DNA of 64,000 nt from Brucella tritici (lineage in GTDB: Bacteria; Pseudomonadota; Alphaproteobacteria; Rhizobiales; Rhizobiaceae): positions 124,001 to 188,000 of the forward strand of contig NZ_CADEAR010000007.1 of assembly GCF_902825325.1 (NCBI RefSeq), given 5' to 3'. The translations under genes and the position numbers were made by a program. Of the stretch, positions 16,922 through 26,959 are shown piece by piece. The notes beneath the pieces were generated by a model. The model was not told where the DNA came from. It saw only the letters and a list, made by a program, of their open reading frames with translations, and searched no databases. Numbering within the stretch: the stretch's first letter is position 1; each line of letters starts with the position of its first letter.

Positions 16922-18094
16922 TTATTGTTTCTTGTCGAGCGCCTGCAATATCCGATAAGCGGCTTTTACGCGCTCATCGATCAGATAATTCCGGTTGGCA
17001 AGCAGGACGATTCCGGTCTTCTTGGCGGGAATAAAGGCCGCATAGGCACCGAAACCGTTGGTCGAGCCTGTCTTGTTGACCAAGACATCGGCTGACGGCT
17101 GCAAGGGCTGATCGAATTTGCCGATTTTGTGCGACTTCAGCGCCATGTCCGACGAATTGCCCGCAAGAAGTGTCTTGAGCGCAGTCGGATAGCTGTAGAA
17201 CTCCCAGCCAAGCCCCTGATTGTTGGCACCGACGTGATAATAACCCGTATGTGTCGCGGCGACGGCCTTCTGGAAATCAGGCTCCAGAGATGAGCTGTCG
17301 ATATTCAGCTCAATGAAGCGGGCGAGATCAAGCGCTGTGGTCTTGATGCCATAGGCCTGCGCATCCAGCGCGCCGCCAGATACCCGGATCGGCTTGTCGG
17401 CTTTGGAATAGCCGTAAGCGTAGTTCTTCATCCGACTTTCCGGCACATTGACGAAAGTGTTCTTCAGACCAAATGCAGGCAGAAGCTTTTGCTCCACCAG
17501 GACATCGAACGGCTTGTCCATGCTTCGTGCCGCCAGATAGCCGAACAGGCCGATGCTGGGATTCGAATAACGGCGCTGTGTGCCTGCCGGATAGTCCGGC
17601 TTCCATTTCTTGAAATATGCCAGCATCGAACTGTCATCGGTGACAGCATCGGGAAATTGCAGGGGCAATCCGCCCGGTGTGTAGGTCCCAAGATCGAGCA
17701 TGGTGATCTTGTCGAAGCTGCTGCCTGCCAGTTCGGGAGCCCATTTGGTCGCGGGATCGGACAAGGAGAATGCGCCGGTCGCCAGCCCATAGCCGCTGAG
17801 CGTCGCAGTAAACGTCTTGCTGACCGAACCGATCTCGAAAATCGTGTCTTCGTCGACTCTCTGTCCGCTTTCCTTCGATGCCACGCCATAACCGAAGAAG
17901 TGGCTCTTGCCGTCGATGGTTATGGCAACCGCCATGCCGGGAATCTTCTGCTCGGCCATGAGCGGGCGCATGGTTTCATCGACGATACGGCGCAAATCGT
18001 CATCGTTCACCTTGCTTGCAGCCAACGCACCGCTATTCGGGATAATAGCGGCGGTGGCGAGGAAACCGATCAAAAATGTCGTAGATTTTCTCAT
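16922..18094 (-). CDS. ampC: OCH-type class C beta-lactamase
   Basis: A 390-residue periplasmic serine beta-lactamase, the exact length of the OCH enzymes of Brucella (Ochrobactrum) anthropi. Signal peptide about 1-26 (ending GALAAS). Active-site motifs: S90-V-S-K93, Y176-S-N178 and K341-T-G343. Hydrolyses penicillins and cephalosporins; in B. anthropi the chromosomal enzyme is inducible and gives intrinsic resistance. It is divergent from ampR across 214 bases, the classic arrangement for AmpR-controlled induction. A likely -10 TATAAT lies at 18168-18173 on the minus strand. Confidence 0.97.
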   Translation of the reverse strand: MRKSTTFLIGFLATAAIIPNSGALAASKVNDDDLRRIVDETMRPLMAEQKIPGMAVAITIDGKSHFFGYGVASKESGQRVDEDTIFEIGSVSKTFTATLSGYGLATGAFSLSDPATKWAPELAGSSFDKITMLDLGTYTPGGLPLQFPDAVTDDSSMLAYFKKWKPDYPAGTQRRYSNPSIGLFGYLAARSMDKPFDVLVEQKLLPAFGLKNTFVNVPESRMKNYAYGYSKADKPIRVSGGALDAQAYGIKTTALDLARFIELNIDSSSLEPDFQKAVAATHTGYYHVGANNQGLGWEFYSYPTALKTLLAGNSSDMALKSHKIGKFDQPLQPSADVLVNKTGSTNGFGAYAAFIPAKKTGIVLLANRNYLIDERVKAAYRILQALDKKQ

Positions 18095-18308
18095 GACAGA
18101 TGAATAAACCTCATGATTATGCGTTCCGCTACGTCTTTCTCAAGACATAGCCGGTATTGAGCGATTCATTATATTGAAGCCCGTTTACAGCATTTTTTCA
18201 ACGCTTCTGCGGGATATAAGCCTATCAGGCCCTGCTGATATACGATGCTTGCGCAAAGAGGACAAACGACGTTATCTAGCATTTGGCATTAGAAAAATTT
18301 GGGGCAAC
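18095..18308. promoter_or_regulatory. ampC-ampR divergent control region
   Basis: The 214-bp space between divergent starts should hold both promoters and the AmpR (LysR-type) binding site. A TATAAT hexamer at 18168-18173 (minus strand) lies 74 bases from the ampC ATG. I could not fix a -35 box at standard spacing or a unique T-N11-A AmpR site by eye. Confidence 0.6.
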
Positions 18309-19184
18309 ATGGTTCGACCGCATCTCCCGCTCAATTCCCTGCGCGCCTTCGAGGCGTCGGCGCGTCACTTGAGTTTTACGAAGGCCGCGATTGAACTTTG
18401 CGTTACACAAGCCGCTGTCAGCCATCAGGTCAAAAGCCTCGAAACCCGCCTGAATGTGACTTTGTTCGAGCGCCTGCCGCGCGGGCTGATGCTGACGAGC
18501 GAAGGAGAAACGCTGCTCCCCACATTGAAGGACGCATTCGACAGGATTGCCGGAACGCTTGAACGTTTCGAAGCGGGGCATTATCGGGAAATATTGCGCG
18601 TGGGTGCGGTCGGCACGCTGGCCGTCGGCTGGCTTCTGCCACGTCTGCGCGATTTTCAGAATCGTTATCCGTTCATCGATCTGCGGCTTTCGACCAACAA
18701 CAACCGGGTGGACATAGCGGCGGAGGGCCTCGATTACGCCATCCGTTTCGGCAGCGGCGCCTGGCATGGCATCGACGCAACCCGATTGCTGGAAGCACCG
18801 TTGTCACCGCTTTGCATTCCGGAACTGGCACAGGAATTGCGAACACCAGCCGATCTCGCGCGGCATATTTTATTGCGCTCCTACCGTGCCGATGAATGGA
18901 CGCAGTGGTTTATGGCAGCAGGCGTCACGGGCGACATGCCCCTGCCCCGAAGCATCATGTTCGATTCGTCGCTCGCGATGATGGAAGCAGCCATGCAGGG
19001 AGCGGGCGTAGCACTTGCGCCGCCGCTGATGTTCTCCCGTCAGTTGCTCTCGGAAACGATCATTCAGCCATTCGACACAACGGTGACGATGGGCAGCTAC
19101 TGGCTGACGAGGCTGCAATCACGGTCGGAAACGCAAGCAATGGCTGCATTTCGCGACTGGCTGGTTGAGATAGCGAGCCTCTAA
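18309..19184 (+). CDS. ampR: LysR-type regulator of ampC
   Basis: A 291-residue LysR-family regulator. The N-terminal winged HTH (about 5-65) reads LPLNSLRAFEASARHLSFTK then AAIELCVTQAAVSHQVKSLE, the AmpR/GcvA subgroup pattern; the rest is the effector domain (about 90-290). AmpR senses muropeptides (1,6-anhydro-MurNAc peptides represses/activates) and drives ampC during beta-lactam exposure. The ATG at 18309 starts the conserved region; an upstream in-frame stretch would run through the control region. Divergent from ampC. Confidence 0.93.
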   Translation: MVRPHLPLNSLRAFEASARHLSFTKAAIELCVTQAAVSHQVKSLETRLNVTLFERLPRGLMLTSEGETLLPTLKDAFDRIAGTLERFEAGHYREILRVGAVGTLAVGWLLPRLRDFQNRYPFIDLRLSTNNNRVDIAAEGLDYAIRFGSGAWHGIDATRLLEAPLSPLCIPELAQELRTPADLARHILLRSYRADEWTQWFMAAGVTGDMPLPRSIMFDSSLAMMEAAMQGAGVALAPPLMFSRQLLSETIIQPFDTTVTMGSYWLTRLQSRSETQAMAAFRDWLVEIASL

Positions 19185-19202
19185 CCCTAAAAAACATAAC
19201 AA

Positions 19203-19230
19203 AAAACCGGGCAGTTGCCTGCCCGGTTTT
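19203..19230. terminator. Bidirectional terminator between ampR and omp25
   Basis: Stem AAAACCGGGCAG / CTGCCCGGTTTT with loop TTGC, flanked by A and T runs; serves the convergent ampR and omp25 genes. Confidence 0.93.
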
Positions 19231-19251
19231 CCGTGTTCAATTATCAGATAA

Positions 19252-19893
19252 TTAGAACTTGTAGCCAACGCCGACGCGGATGTCGTGGGTGTCGAGCTTG
19301 TTACGAACCGTTTCGGTGCCAAGATCATAGTTCTTGTTGCCGAACTGGGTGTAACGGTATTCGACGCGGCCCAGGATGTTGTCCGTGAGCTTGGCTTCCA
19401 GACCGGCACCAGCAGTCCAACCAACGCGGAACTTGCTTTCGTCGTCAAAGCCGTTGTCGAGCTTAACCTGCGAACCGGCAACACCAGCCGTGATGTACGG
19501 CATAACCGGGTTCAGGTCGTAGCCGAGACGTGCGCGCAGCGAGCCTTCGAAGCCCTGCTTGACTTCCAGACCGTCCTTGGACTTCTTGGCCCAGGAGTAA
19601 CCGGCGTCACCTTCAACACCGTATACGAACTGGTCCTGCTGGAAGTTCCAGCCAGCGTAAGCGCCAGCCTTCATGTCGTCAGGCTTGATGGTGCCAACGG
19701 CGTCGGTCTTGGCCTTGTTCCAGCCGTAGCCGAGGTACAGACCGGTGTAGCCACCAGCCCAGCTATACTGCGGAGCCATTTCAACCGGAGCCGGAACAGG
19801 AGGCTGTTCCTGAATGGCATCAGCAGCGAAAGCAGTCGCAGAGAACGGCAGCAGCGCAGCCGAGGCGATTACGAGAGACTTAAGAGTGCGCAT
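19252..19893 (-). CDS. omp25: Omp25-family outer membrane protein
   Basis: A 213-residue outer-membrane protein of the Omp25/Omp31 group. Signal peptide 1-23 (ending ATAFAAD); mature N-terminus Pro-rich ([20 protein letters not shown]), then an eight-stranded-barrel-type chain with alternating aromatic strands and the terminal VGVGYKF, whose C-terminal Phe is an assembly signal. In Brucella, Omp25 is a major surface protein that binds LPS. GGAGAA precedes the ATG at 19893. The 369-bp upstream region (19894-20262), shared with the divergent SDR gene, contains no other gene and a small hairpin near 20059-20076. Confidence 0.92.
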   Translation of the reverse strand: MRTLKSLVIASAALLPFSATAFAADAIQEQPPVPAPVEMAPQYSWAGGYTGLYLGYGWNKAKTDAVGTIKPDDMKAGAYAGWNFQQDQFVYGVEGDAGYSWAKKSKDGLEVKQGFEGSLRARLGYDLNPVMPYITAGVAGSQVKLDNGFDDESKFRVGWTAGAGLEAKLTDNILGRVEYRYTQFGNKNYDLGTETVRNKLDTHDIRVGVGYKF

Positions 19894-20262
19894 AGCATTC
19901 TCCTTACACAAATTACCTTTTGCGCGGTCCCTTATCGGGCGGGCGATGTTGGGAGCAAATCGTCCATGCCGCGCTGACAGGACCGACATATCGGCGGTAA
20001 TTGCGGCACGAAATGCCCGCTTCTGTGGAGAGAACCTGACGAGAACGTGGCAAAAATGCGATGTTGCATTATCGCAACGCCGGATTCAGCCACCTATATA
20101 GTGGGAGAGTTTCGATTGCGGCGACCGCAACAACCGGCAGAAAGAAACGAAGTCGCTGAAATCTCTATCAATTTGTCAGTTATGAATGTTGCAGCCGCTG
20201 TTTTTAGCTGCAATCTTCCGACCGAAATGGCATGAAATCGACTGAAGAATCTCGATAAGAAA

Positions 20263-21057
20263 GTGTTTACCGTGTTGAACGATCACGAGCCCCGCCTGCT
20301 TGCTAAATGTCCGGTTCTGGTCACCGGCGGCGCACGGCGTATTGGCAAGGCAATTGTCGAGGACCTTGCCGCCCATGGCTTCCCGGTCGCCATACACTAT
20401 AATCACTCCATCGATGAAGGCGCGGCCCTTGCAGCGGCCATAAACGAACAAGGCGGGAAGGCCTGTGTCGTGCGCGCAGACCTTTCATCCGAATCCGATG
20501 TTCGCAATCTTGTGGAGGATGCGTCACGCCAGATCGGGCCGATCCGGCTTCTGGTCAACAATGCATCGCTCTTTGAAGATGATCGCATCGGCCAACTGGA
20601 TATGGCGCTGTGGGACAAGCACTTTGCCATCCATCTCAAGGCGCCGGTCCTGCTGGCCGAAGAAATGGCGAAAGCCCTGCCCAGCGGCGAAGAGGCGCTT
20701 GTCGTCAATGTCATCGACCAGCGCGTCTGGAAGCTCAACCCGAACTTCTTTTCCTATACGCTTTCGAAGACAGCCCTCTGGAATGCCACCCGAACCATGG
20801 CGCAGGCGCTTGCACCGCAAATCCGGGTCAATGCAATCGCACCCGGCCCAACATTGCCGAGCGAACGGCAGAAGCCTGGCGATTTCGAACAGCAGGTCGA
20901 GAAACTTCTTTTGCAGCGTGCGCCGGAATTGTCGGAATTTGGGCGTACTGTTCGCTATTTCTGGGAAAGCCGCTCCGTCACCGGCCAGATGATCGCACTT
21001 GACGGCGGACAGCATCTGGCCTGGGAAACCCCGGATATTGCAGGAATTACGGAATGA
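20263..21057 (+). CDS. SDR family oxidoreductase (pteridine reductase-like)
   Basis: A 264-residue classical short-chain dehydrogenase: [14 protein letters not shown](P)-binding motif near residue 21, VNNAS, and the catalytic YTLSK. The GGARRIG form and the overall pattern resemble pteridine reductases and FolM, but substrate assignment is uncertain. GTG start at 20263 (an alternative GTG at 20272) with a weak GATAAG upstream. The stop overlaps the uvrC start by ATGA, so the two genes are translationally coupled. Confidence 0.82.
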   Translation: MFTVLNDHEPRLLAKCPVLVTGGARRIGKAIVEDLAAHGFPVAIHYNHSIDEGAALAAAINEQGGKACVVRADLSSESDVRNLVEDASRQIGPIRLLVNNASLFEDDRIGQLDMALWDKHFAIHLKAPVLLAEEMAKALPSGEEALVVNVIDQRVWKLNPNFFSYTLSKTALWNATRTMAQALAPQIRVNAIAPGPTLPSERQKPGDFEQQVEKLLLQRAPELSEFGRTVRYFWESRSVTGQMIALDGGQHLAWETPDIAGITE

Positions 21058-23129
21058 CTGGAAACCGCAAGAACAATGAGGATGCCGTTGCAAATCTGCC
21101 GTCCGATGACGAGCAGGATGTGGCCGGTATTATCATTGGTGACGCGGAAACCGACGATGATGACGAGACCGACGATATAGCCGATGTTCCGGCCTCTCCG
21201 TCCGCTGCCGATTCCATTCAATGGGATTCCTCGGATGGCCTGCCGGATATTGAAGGCCTGAGCGGTCAGGACATCATCAATGCTTTCGTGAAGCGCCTGC
21301 CGAACAATCCGGGCGTCTACCGCATGTTCAACAGCGATGGTGACGTGCTCTATGTCGGCAAGGCACGCAATCTCAAGAAGCGCGTTTCCAACTATGCGCG
21401 CGGCGTCGGCCATTCGAATCGCATCACGCGGATGATCCGCGAAACGGTGACGATGGAATTCGTCGTCACCCGGACGGAAACCGAAGCCTTGTTGCTGGAA
21501 GCCAATCTCATCAAGAGGTTGCGTCCGCGCTTCAACGTGCTGATGCGCGACGACAAGTCGTTTCCCTATATTCTTCTGACCGGCGACCATCGGGCACCCG
21601 GCATTTTCAAGCATCGCGGTGCGCGGTCCCGCAAGGGAGACTATTTCGGTCCCTTCGCCTCTGCCGGTGCCGTTGGTCGCACGATCAACGCGCTTCAGCG
21701 CGCCTTCCTGCTGCGGACCTGCACGGATTCGGTTTTTGAAACGCGTACCCGTCCCTGCCTTCTCTTTCAGATCAAGCGTTGTTCCGGCCCCTGCACGCAC
21801 GAGATCAGCGATGAGAACTATGCCGAACTCGTCAATGAGGCCAAGGCGTTTCTTTCCGGCAAGAGCCAGTCGGTAAAGGACCACCTCGCAACGGCAATGC
21901 AGGCCGCGTCGGCGGACCTCGATTTTGAGCATGCAGCCGTTTACCGGGATCGTCTGGCGGCGCTTTCTCATGTGCAATCCCATCAGGGCATCAATCCGCA
22001 GACGGTTGAAGAGGCTGACGTCTTTGCCATCCATCAGGAAGGCGGCATGACCTGCATTCAGGTCTTCTTCTTCCGTACCGGCCAGAACTGGGGCAATCGC
22101 GCCTATTTCCCCAAGGCGGACAGTTCGCTCGGCCCGGCAGAGGTTCTGGGGGCATTCCTGTCCCAGTTCTATGACGACAAGCCATGTCCGCGGCTGGTTC
22201 TCCTGTCCGAGACGGTTGAGGAGCAATCGCTTATTGCCGAAGCGCTCTCGACGCGCGCGGGCCATAAGGTACAAGTCAACGTCCCCCAACGCGGAGAGAA
22301 GAAGGATCTTGTCGATTACGCGCTTACCAATGCGCGCGAAGCGCTTGGACGGCGGCTTGCTGAAACATCTTCGCAAGCCCGCCTGTTGCAAGGCATGGCC
22401 GAAACCTTCGGCCTGTCCCAGCCACCGCGCAGGATCGAGGTCTATGATAACTCGCATATCATGGGTACGAATGCTGTCGGCGGCATGATCGTCGCGGGAC
22501 CGGAAGGCTTCGTCAAAAATCAGTACCGCAAGTTCAACATCCGCTCGACCGATATTACGCCGGGCGACGACTTCGGCATGATGCGCGAGGTAATCGAGCG
22601 GCGCTTCTCACGGCTGGTCAAGGAACATGGCACGCCGGAAGAGCCGACTGACGCAGAGGTAACCGACACGTTTCCTGCGTGGCCCGACGTCATTCTGATC
22701 GACGGCGGGCAAGGTCAGGTTGGCGCGGTCAGGCAAATTCTCGGCGAGCTTGGGATCAGCCATCTCGTCAATGCAATCGGCATTGCCAAGGGCGTCGACC
22801 GTGAAGCAGGGCGCGAACGTTTCTTCGTGGAAGGCAAGCAGGCCTTTACACTGCCGCCGCGCGATCCCGTGCTCTATTTCATCCAGCGCCTGCGCGATGA
22901 AGCGCACCGGTTTGCCATCGGCACACACCGCGCCCGGCGCAAGAAGGAAATGGTCAAGAACCCGCTCGATGAGATTGCGGGAATCGGTCCGTCGCGAAAG
23001 CGTGCGCTTCTGCACCATTTCGGAACCGCAAAGGCCGTCTCCAGAGCCGCGGTTGCCGATCTGATGCAGATCGAAGGCATCTCTGAGGCCATGGCCAAGA
23101 CGATTCACGATCATTTTCGTGACAGATGA
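21054..23129 (+). CDS. uvrC: Excinuclease ABC subunit C
   Basis: A 691-residue UvrC, which cuts DNA on both sides of bulky lesions with UvrAB. Domains: GIY-YIG nuclease (about 85-165, [20 protein letters not shown]), UVR motif (about 270-305), RNase H-like endonuclease half (about 400-600 with [13 protein letters not shown]), and C-terminal helix-hairpin-helix ([18 protein letters not shown]). An acidic, probably disordered extension of about 65 residues precedes the nuclease. Overlaps the upstream SDR by 4 bases. Confidence 0.97.
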   Translation: MTGNRKNNEDAVANLPSDDEQDVAGIIIGDAETDDDDETDDIADVPASPSAADSIQWDSSDGLPDIEGLSGQDIINAFVKRLPNNPGVYRMFNSDGDVLYVGKARNLKKRVSNYARGVGHSNRITRMIRETVTMEFVVTRTETEALLLEANLIKRLRPRFNVLMRDDKSFPYILLTGDHRAPGIFKHRGARSRKGDYFGPFASAGAVGRTINALQRAFLLRTCTDSVFETRTRPCLLFQIKRCSGPCTHEISDENYAELVNEAKAFLSGKSQSVKDHLATAMQAASADLDFEHAAVYRDRLAALSHVQSHQGINPQTVEEADVFAIHQEGGMTCIQVFFFRTGQNWGNRAYFPKADSSLGPAEVLGAFLSQFYDDKPCPRLVLLSETVEEQSLIAEALSTRAGHKVQVNVPQRGEKKDLVDYALTNAREALGRRLAETSSQARLLQGMAETFGLSQPPRRIEVYDNSHIMGTNAVGGMIVAGPEGFVKNQYRKFNIRSTDITPGDDFGMMREVIERRFSRLVKEHGTPEEPTDAEVTDTFPAWPDVILIDGGQGQVGAVRQILGELGISHLVNAIGIAKGVDREAGRERFFVEGKQAFTLPPRDPVLYFIQRLRDEAHRFAIGTHRARRKKEMVKNPLDEIAGIGPSRKRALLHHFGTAKAVSRAAVADLMQIEGISEAMAKTIHDHFRDR

Positions 23130-23226
23130 CGTAATTTTGTCCGGAATTGAGGCGCAAGCGTCATTAGGTCCCGGCACAACATATTCGCAGGTGTTGATTT
23201 TATCGGTCATCCCTGTTGATGTGCGC

Positions 23227-23335
23227 TAGAGCATTTTCGAGCCAACAACGCGAAACGGTTTTGCGTTCGGAAATGCATAAAAACAGATGGTTAGAGCAGT
23301 TCGAACGATCCTGCTGAAAACAGGAACCGCTCTAA
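23227..23335. repeat. Palindromic intergenic element (RIME/Bru-RS type)
   Basis: Two hairpins filling most of the uvrC-pgsA gap: TAGAGCATTTTC...GAAATGCATA with inner GCGAAACGGTTTTGCG (23227-23280), then TAGAGCAGTTC...CAGGAACCGCTCTAA (23292-23335). Same family as the elements at 5095, 42079 and 47099. Confidence 0.8.
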
Positions 23336-23353
23336 CAACGATGCGGCGGAACA

Positions 23354-23938
23354 ATGCAGAAAAAACATACCCTCTCCTTGCCCAATATCCTCACCTATGG
23401 CCGGATCATCGCCGTCCCCCTTGTGGTATTGTGCTTCTTTATCGAGGGGAAACTGGAATCGAGCGATTTCGCCCGATGGACCGCTCTGGGATTGTTTGCC
23501 GTCGCCAGTATCACGGACTTTTTCGACGGCTATCTCGCCCGCATCTGGAAACAGACATCGACCATCGGTCGCATGCTTGACCCGATTGCCGACAAGCTTC
23601 TCGTATCCGCCATTCTGTTGCTTCTCGCAGCTGACGGTACCATTGCAGGCTGGACGCTTTGGGCCGCAATCATCATCCTGTGCCGCGAAATCCTGGTTTC
23701 GGGTCTGCGTGAATATCTTGCGGAACTCAAGGTCAGTGTTCCCGTTTCCCGTCTGGCCAAGTGGAAGACGACCGCGCAAATGATTGCGCTCGCATTTCTG
23801 CTCGCAGGCCCTGCCGGTGACAAAGTCATGCCCTATGTAACGGAAATTGGCATTGTCCTGCTTTGGGTCTCGGCGCTTCTGACGCTTTATACGGGCTGGG
23901 ATTACTTCAAGGCGGGCCTTAAACACGTAATGGATTGA
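23354..23938 (+). CDS. pgsA: CDP-diacylglycerol-glycerol-3-phosphate 3-phosphatidyltransferase
   Basis: A 194-residue inner-membrane enzyme making phosphatidylglycerol phosphate, the entry step to PG and cardiolipin. The CDP-alcohol phosphotransferase signature D-x2-D-G-x2-A-R-x8-G-x3-D-x3-D is present as DFFDGYLARIW then GRMLDPIADK. Starts with LSLPNILTYGRIIAVPLVVL, typical of PgsA. It is followed after 4 bases by moaD, a common Rhizobiales order. Confidence 0.95.
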   Translation: MQKKHTLSLPNILTYGRIIAVPLVVLCFFIEGKLESSDFARWTALGLFAVASITDFFDGYLARIWKQTSTIGRMLDPIADKLLVSAILLLLAADGTIAGWTLWAAIIILCREILVSGLREYLAELKVSVPVSRLAKWKTTAQMIALAFLLAGPAGDKVMPYVTEIGIVLLWVSALLTLYTGWDYFKAGLKHVMD

Positions 23939-23942
23939 TCCA

Positions 23943-24200
23943 GTGACGGTAAAACTCGTTTATTTCGCATGGGTGCGCGAGAAAATCGGCAAGGGCGAGG
24001 AGGTCATTGAACTCCCCTCACCCAAAACAACCGTGGGCGATCTGATCAGCCACCTGAAATCGCTTGGGCATGAATATGAAGCTGCCTTCGAGCATGAGCA
24101 CGTCATTCGTGCCGCGATCAATCAGGAACATGCCGAGCATATTGAACTCGTGAATGATGGCGATGAAGTTGCGCTCTTTCCGCCCATGACGGGAGGATGA
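23943..24200 (+). CDS. moaD: Molybdopterin synthase small subunit
   Basis: An 85-residue ubiquitin-fold protein with the essential C-terminal Gly-Gly (FPPMTGG), which carries the thiocarboxylate sulfur used to make molybdopterin. Starts with GTG, 4 bases after the pgsA stop, so translation is probably coupled. moaE follows with a one-base gap. Confidence 0.95.
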   Translation: MTVKLVYFAWVREKIGKGEEVIELPSPKTTVGDLISHLKSLGHEYEAAFEHEHVIRAAINQEHAEHIELVNDGDEVALFPPMTGG

Positions 24201-24201
24201 G

Positions 24202-24681
24202 ATGAGCGGGCAAACCACATGCCCACTTTTCGTCGGCATAAGAAGCGAAGACTTCGATATCGCAGCGGAACTGCGCAAGCTTGAGCATGGGCGCACGGAT
24301 ATCGGCGCCATCGTCACCTTTACCGGTCTGTGTCGCGATGAAAGCGGCGCGCTTTCGGCCCTGGAGCTGGAACATTATCCCGGCATGGCCGAAGCGGAAA
24401 TCACACGCATCGCCCGACAGGCTATCGAGCGCTGGCCGATAACAGCCCTCACGATCATTCACCGTTACGGGCTCATCAAACCGGGCGAAAACATCGTTCT
24501 GGTCGCAGCGGCATCATCGCATCGACATGCCGCTTTCGAAGCTGCATCATTCCTGATGGATTACATGAAAACCGACGCTCCATTCTGGAAAAGGGAGCAT
24601 CTTGCAGACGGTTCTGTCGGCGGTTGGGTGTCGTCCAAGGAGGAAGATGAAAAGATCCGAGAACGCTGGCAACAGTCATAA
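24202..24681 (+). CDS. moaE: Molybdopterin synthase large subunit
   Basis: A 159-residue MoaE, which with MoaD converts cyclic pyranopterin monophosphate to molybdopterin. Family regions: IGAIVTFTGLCRDE, LELEHYPGMAEAEI, HRYGLIKPGENIVLVAAASS and a tail with PFWKREHL containing the catalytic Lys. GGAGG lies 6 bases upstream of the ATG. The 258-bp stretch after it (24682-24939) has no gene and no clear structure. The product could serve the orphan Mo enzyme at 10888. Confidence 0.95.
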   Translation: MSGQTTCPLFVGIRSEDFDIAAELRKLEHGRTDIGAIVTFTGLCRDESGALSALELEHYPGMAEAEITRIARQAIERWPITALTIIHRYGLIKPGENIVLVAAASSHRHAAFEAASFLMDYMKTDAPFWKREHLADGSVGGWVSSKEEDEKIRERWQQS

Positions 24682-24939
24682 TCTTCCGATTACCAGCAAT
24701 TCTACTGATCTCTATTTCCCATTTTAATTGCGAATTAACTATTTAACCCCCTAAAATAATGGATAATTTAGTCGGCGTGTTCTTGCGTCGCCACAATTTT
24801 CACATGAAGATTTCGCTAATGTCAGCCTTATGAATCAGGCGCTGACAAGCGATGATGACAGGCAGATTGGAATCCCCATTAGCGCCATCTGTCTGGTAAC
24901 AAACAACGCGTGCGGGAACGGAAGTTTCGGGCTTTAACG

Positions 24940-25743
24940 ATGCGAAATGGACTGGCGAAAACCCTTTCAATTGCGGCAGCACTTGTGGTCGGCATTGGCG
25001 CGCTTGGCGGAGCTGCCTTGTTCCTGACCACATCCATGCCGACAAGCAGCATAGCGGCGGAAAAAACGGTCAGCGGCAAAGTGATGTATCGCGAACGTAT
25101 CGCGCTGCCGCCGGAGGCAAACCTGACCGTTCAGCTTTCCGACATCTCTCTGGCCGACGCCCCCTCCAAAGTCATTGGAGAAACAAGGATTGAATCCGTT
25201 CAGGGTTCGCCGATCCCGTTCGCCATCAATTTTGATACGGACCAGATTCAGCCCGGCCATACCTATGCCTTGCAAGCGCGGATTTCGGCGGGCGATACGC
25301 TATGGTTCGTCAATGACGAACGCTACGCCATCGACCCGGAGAATCCCGGCACCCCGGCAGAAATCAAGGTTGTGATGGTTCGCAAGAGCGGCGACGAAGG
25401 TGCTGCCATCGGCATTGAGGGCAAGGACTGGCTGGCAGAAGACATTCAAGGCGGCGGCGTGATCGACAATGCACAGACGACATTGACGGTCTCGACCGAT
25501 GGCACCGTCAGCGGTTCGGGTGGCTGCAATCGTTATTTCAGCAAGGCAATCGTCACTGGCGAGAACATTTCCTTCGCCGATATCGGATCGACCTATGTTC
25601 AATGCCCGCCTGCTCTTATGACGCAGGAGCGCAAGTTCCTCGACGTGCTTGGCAAGACGAAGTCCTACAAGATCGACATGGGGAAACTGGTTCTCTTCGA
25701 TGACGACGGAAAAGAAATGGCAAGGCTCGCACAAAGCCTTTGA
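24940..25743 (+). CDS. YbaY-like and META domain exported protein
   Basis: A 267-residue exported protein. N-terminal hydrophobic segment (LSIAAALVVGIGALGGAALF, about 8-35), then a YbaY-type domain (about 45-150; GKVMYRERIALPPEANLTVQ, LSDISLAD) and a META/HslJ-type domain (about 165-265; GSGGCNRYFSKAI, TYVQCPPALMTQE). META proteins are linked to heat or drug stress, and YbaY resembles a secretin pilotin fold. ATG at 24940 is chosen as the start of the signal segment; a GTG 30 bases upstream is possible. Function unknown. Confidence 0.8.
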   Translation: MRNGLAKTLSIAAALVVGIGALGGAALFLTTSMPTSSIAAEKTVSGKVMYRERIALPPEANLTVQLSDISLADAPSKVIGETRIESVQGSPIPFAINFDTDQIQPGHTYALQARISAGDTLWFVNDERYAIDPENPGTPAEIKVVMVRKSGDEGAAIGIEGKDWLAEDIQGGGVIDNAQTTLTVSTDGTVSGSGGCNRYFSKAIVTGENISFADIGSTYVQCPPALMTQERKFLDVLGKTKSYKIDMGKLVLFDDDGKEMARLAQSL

Positions 25744-25748
25744 AACTA

Positions 25749-25775
25749 AAAAAGCCCGGTTAAACCGGGCTTTTT
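25749..25775. terminator. Bidirectional terminator
   Basis: Stem AAGCCCGG / CCGGGCTT around TTAAA, flanked by A-run and T-run, between the convergent META-domain gene and ndk. Confidence 0.92.
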
Positions 25776-25794
25776 CTTTGAATTCCGGGTGGGA

Positions 25795-26217
25795 TTAGCC
25801 GACGATTTCGGTGCCCGAGAACCAGTATGCGATTTCTTCTGCAGCGGTTTCAGGAGCGTCCGAACCGTGCACGGAGTTTTCGCCGATCGACAGGGCGAAT
25901 TCCTTGCGGATGGTACCTTCGTCAGCGTTTGCCGGGTTGGTTGCACCCATGACTTCGCGGTTCTTGGCGATGGCGTTTTCGCCTTCGAGAACCTGAACAA
26001 TCGTCGGGCCAGAAGACATGAATTCGGTCAGTTCGCCGAAGAACGGGCGATCCTTGTGAACAGCATAGAAGCCTTCAGCTTCACGCAGGCTCATCCAGAC
26101 GCGCTTCGAAGCGACAACGCGCAGGCCAGCTGCTTCGAGCTTGGCAGTGATGGCGCCGGTCAGGTTGCGGCGGGTCGCATCGGGCTTGATCATGGAGAAG
26201 GTACGTTCGATTGCCAT
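25795..26217 (-). CDS. ndk: Nucleoside diphosphate kinase
   Basis: A 140-residue NDK that balances NTP and dNTP pools by gamma-phosphate transfer through a phospho-His. The active-site His is H117 in NSVHGSDA; the N-terminus [17 protein letters not shown] is standard. The ATG at 26217 starts the conserved sequence. Monocistronic with its own terminator. Confidence 0.97.
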   Translation of the reverse strand: MAIERTFSMIKPDATRRNLTGAITAKLEAAGLRVVASKRVWMSLREAEGFYAVHKDRPFFGELTEFMSSGPTIVQVLEGENAIAKNREVMGATNPANADEGTIRKEFALSIGENSVHGSDAPETAAEEIAYWFSGTEIVG

Positions 26218-26394
26218 TATGACACCTTGTTCGCTGGAATTTTTAGAAAAGTGAGGCTCTATACCGTCGATAGGCCGAATTGCCAAGAGGCGAACCGATT
26301 AGCACCTTGAGAGAGCATAGAATTGATTGCATAGATACGCCGTGCCGATTCAACTTCGCGGGAAGCGGCATGGACAGGTGTTCAGGGGGCTCTC

Positions 26395-26907
26395 ATGGAA
26401 CAGTACTTTCAGATGTTCGCCTATTATAACCGATGGGCAAATGAACTGGTCTATGCTGCGGCTGCCGAGCTGAGCGACGAGGAATACAGGCTCGATCTCG
26501 GCTTGTTCTTTGGTTCCATTCACCGCACCTTCAATCATTTGCTGGTTGCCGACCGCATCTGGATGAAACGCTTCACCACCGAAGGCGATCATCCGAAGAC
26601 GCTCGACGCCATTATTTCCGACAATTTCATCATGCTGCGTGACCTGCGGCAGGCGGAAGACGCGCGCATTTGCCGCTATGCCGACAGCCTCGACACACAG
26701 AAGCTTGCCGGACGCTATACTTACACCCCTACTCGTGAAATGCGCACGATAAGCCAGCGGCTCGCTCCCTCGCTTGCTCATATGTTCAACAACCAGACCC
26801 ACCATCGCGGACAGATTCACGCCGCGTTCACACGGCTGGGTACGGAAGCTCCGTCACTCGATCTTGCACATTTCCTGCGGACGGAAGAGGGACGGCGTTT
26901 CGCCTGA
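26395..26907 (+). CDS. DinB family metalloenzyme-like protein
   Basis: A 170-residue four-helix-bundle protein of the DinB/YfiT superfamily. The three metal-binding His positions look present: FNHLLVADRIW (helix 2) and the pair in NNQTHHRGQIHAAF (helix 4). Members are often thiol-dependent transferases, but the substrate is unknown. Length and start are normal. It lies 52 bases before the ABC-F gene. Confidence 0.88.
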   Translation: MEQYFQMFAYYNRWANELVYAAAAELSDEEYRLDLGLFFGSIHRTFNHLLVADRIWMKRFTTEGDHPKTLDAIISDNFIMLRDLRQAEDARICRYADSLDTQKLAGRYTYTPTREMRTISQRLAPSLAHMFNNQTHHRGQIHAAFTRLGTEAPSLDLAHFLRTEEGRRFA

Positions 26908-26959
26908 CTGACGTTGATACTTGCGGAAACGCTTCAAGCCGTGCAAAAGCGCTTTCACC

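Noticed and set aside
20955..22457. A 500-codon minus-strand frame
   Set aside because: Antisense to uvrC, whose domains are unmistakable; long antisense frames are common in this GC-rich genome.
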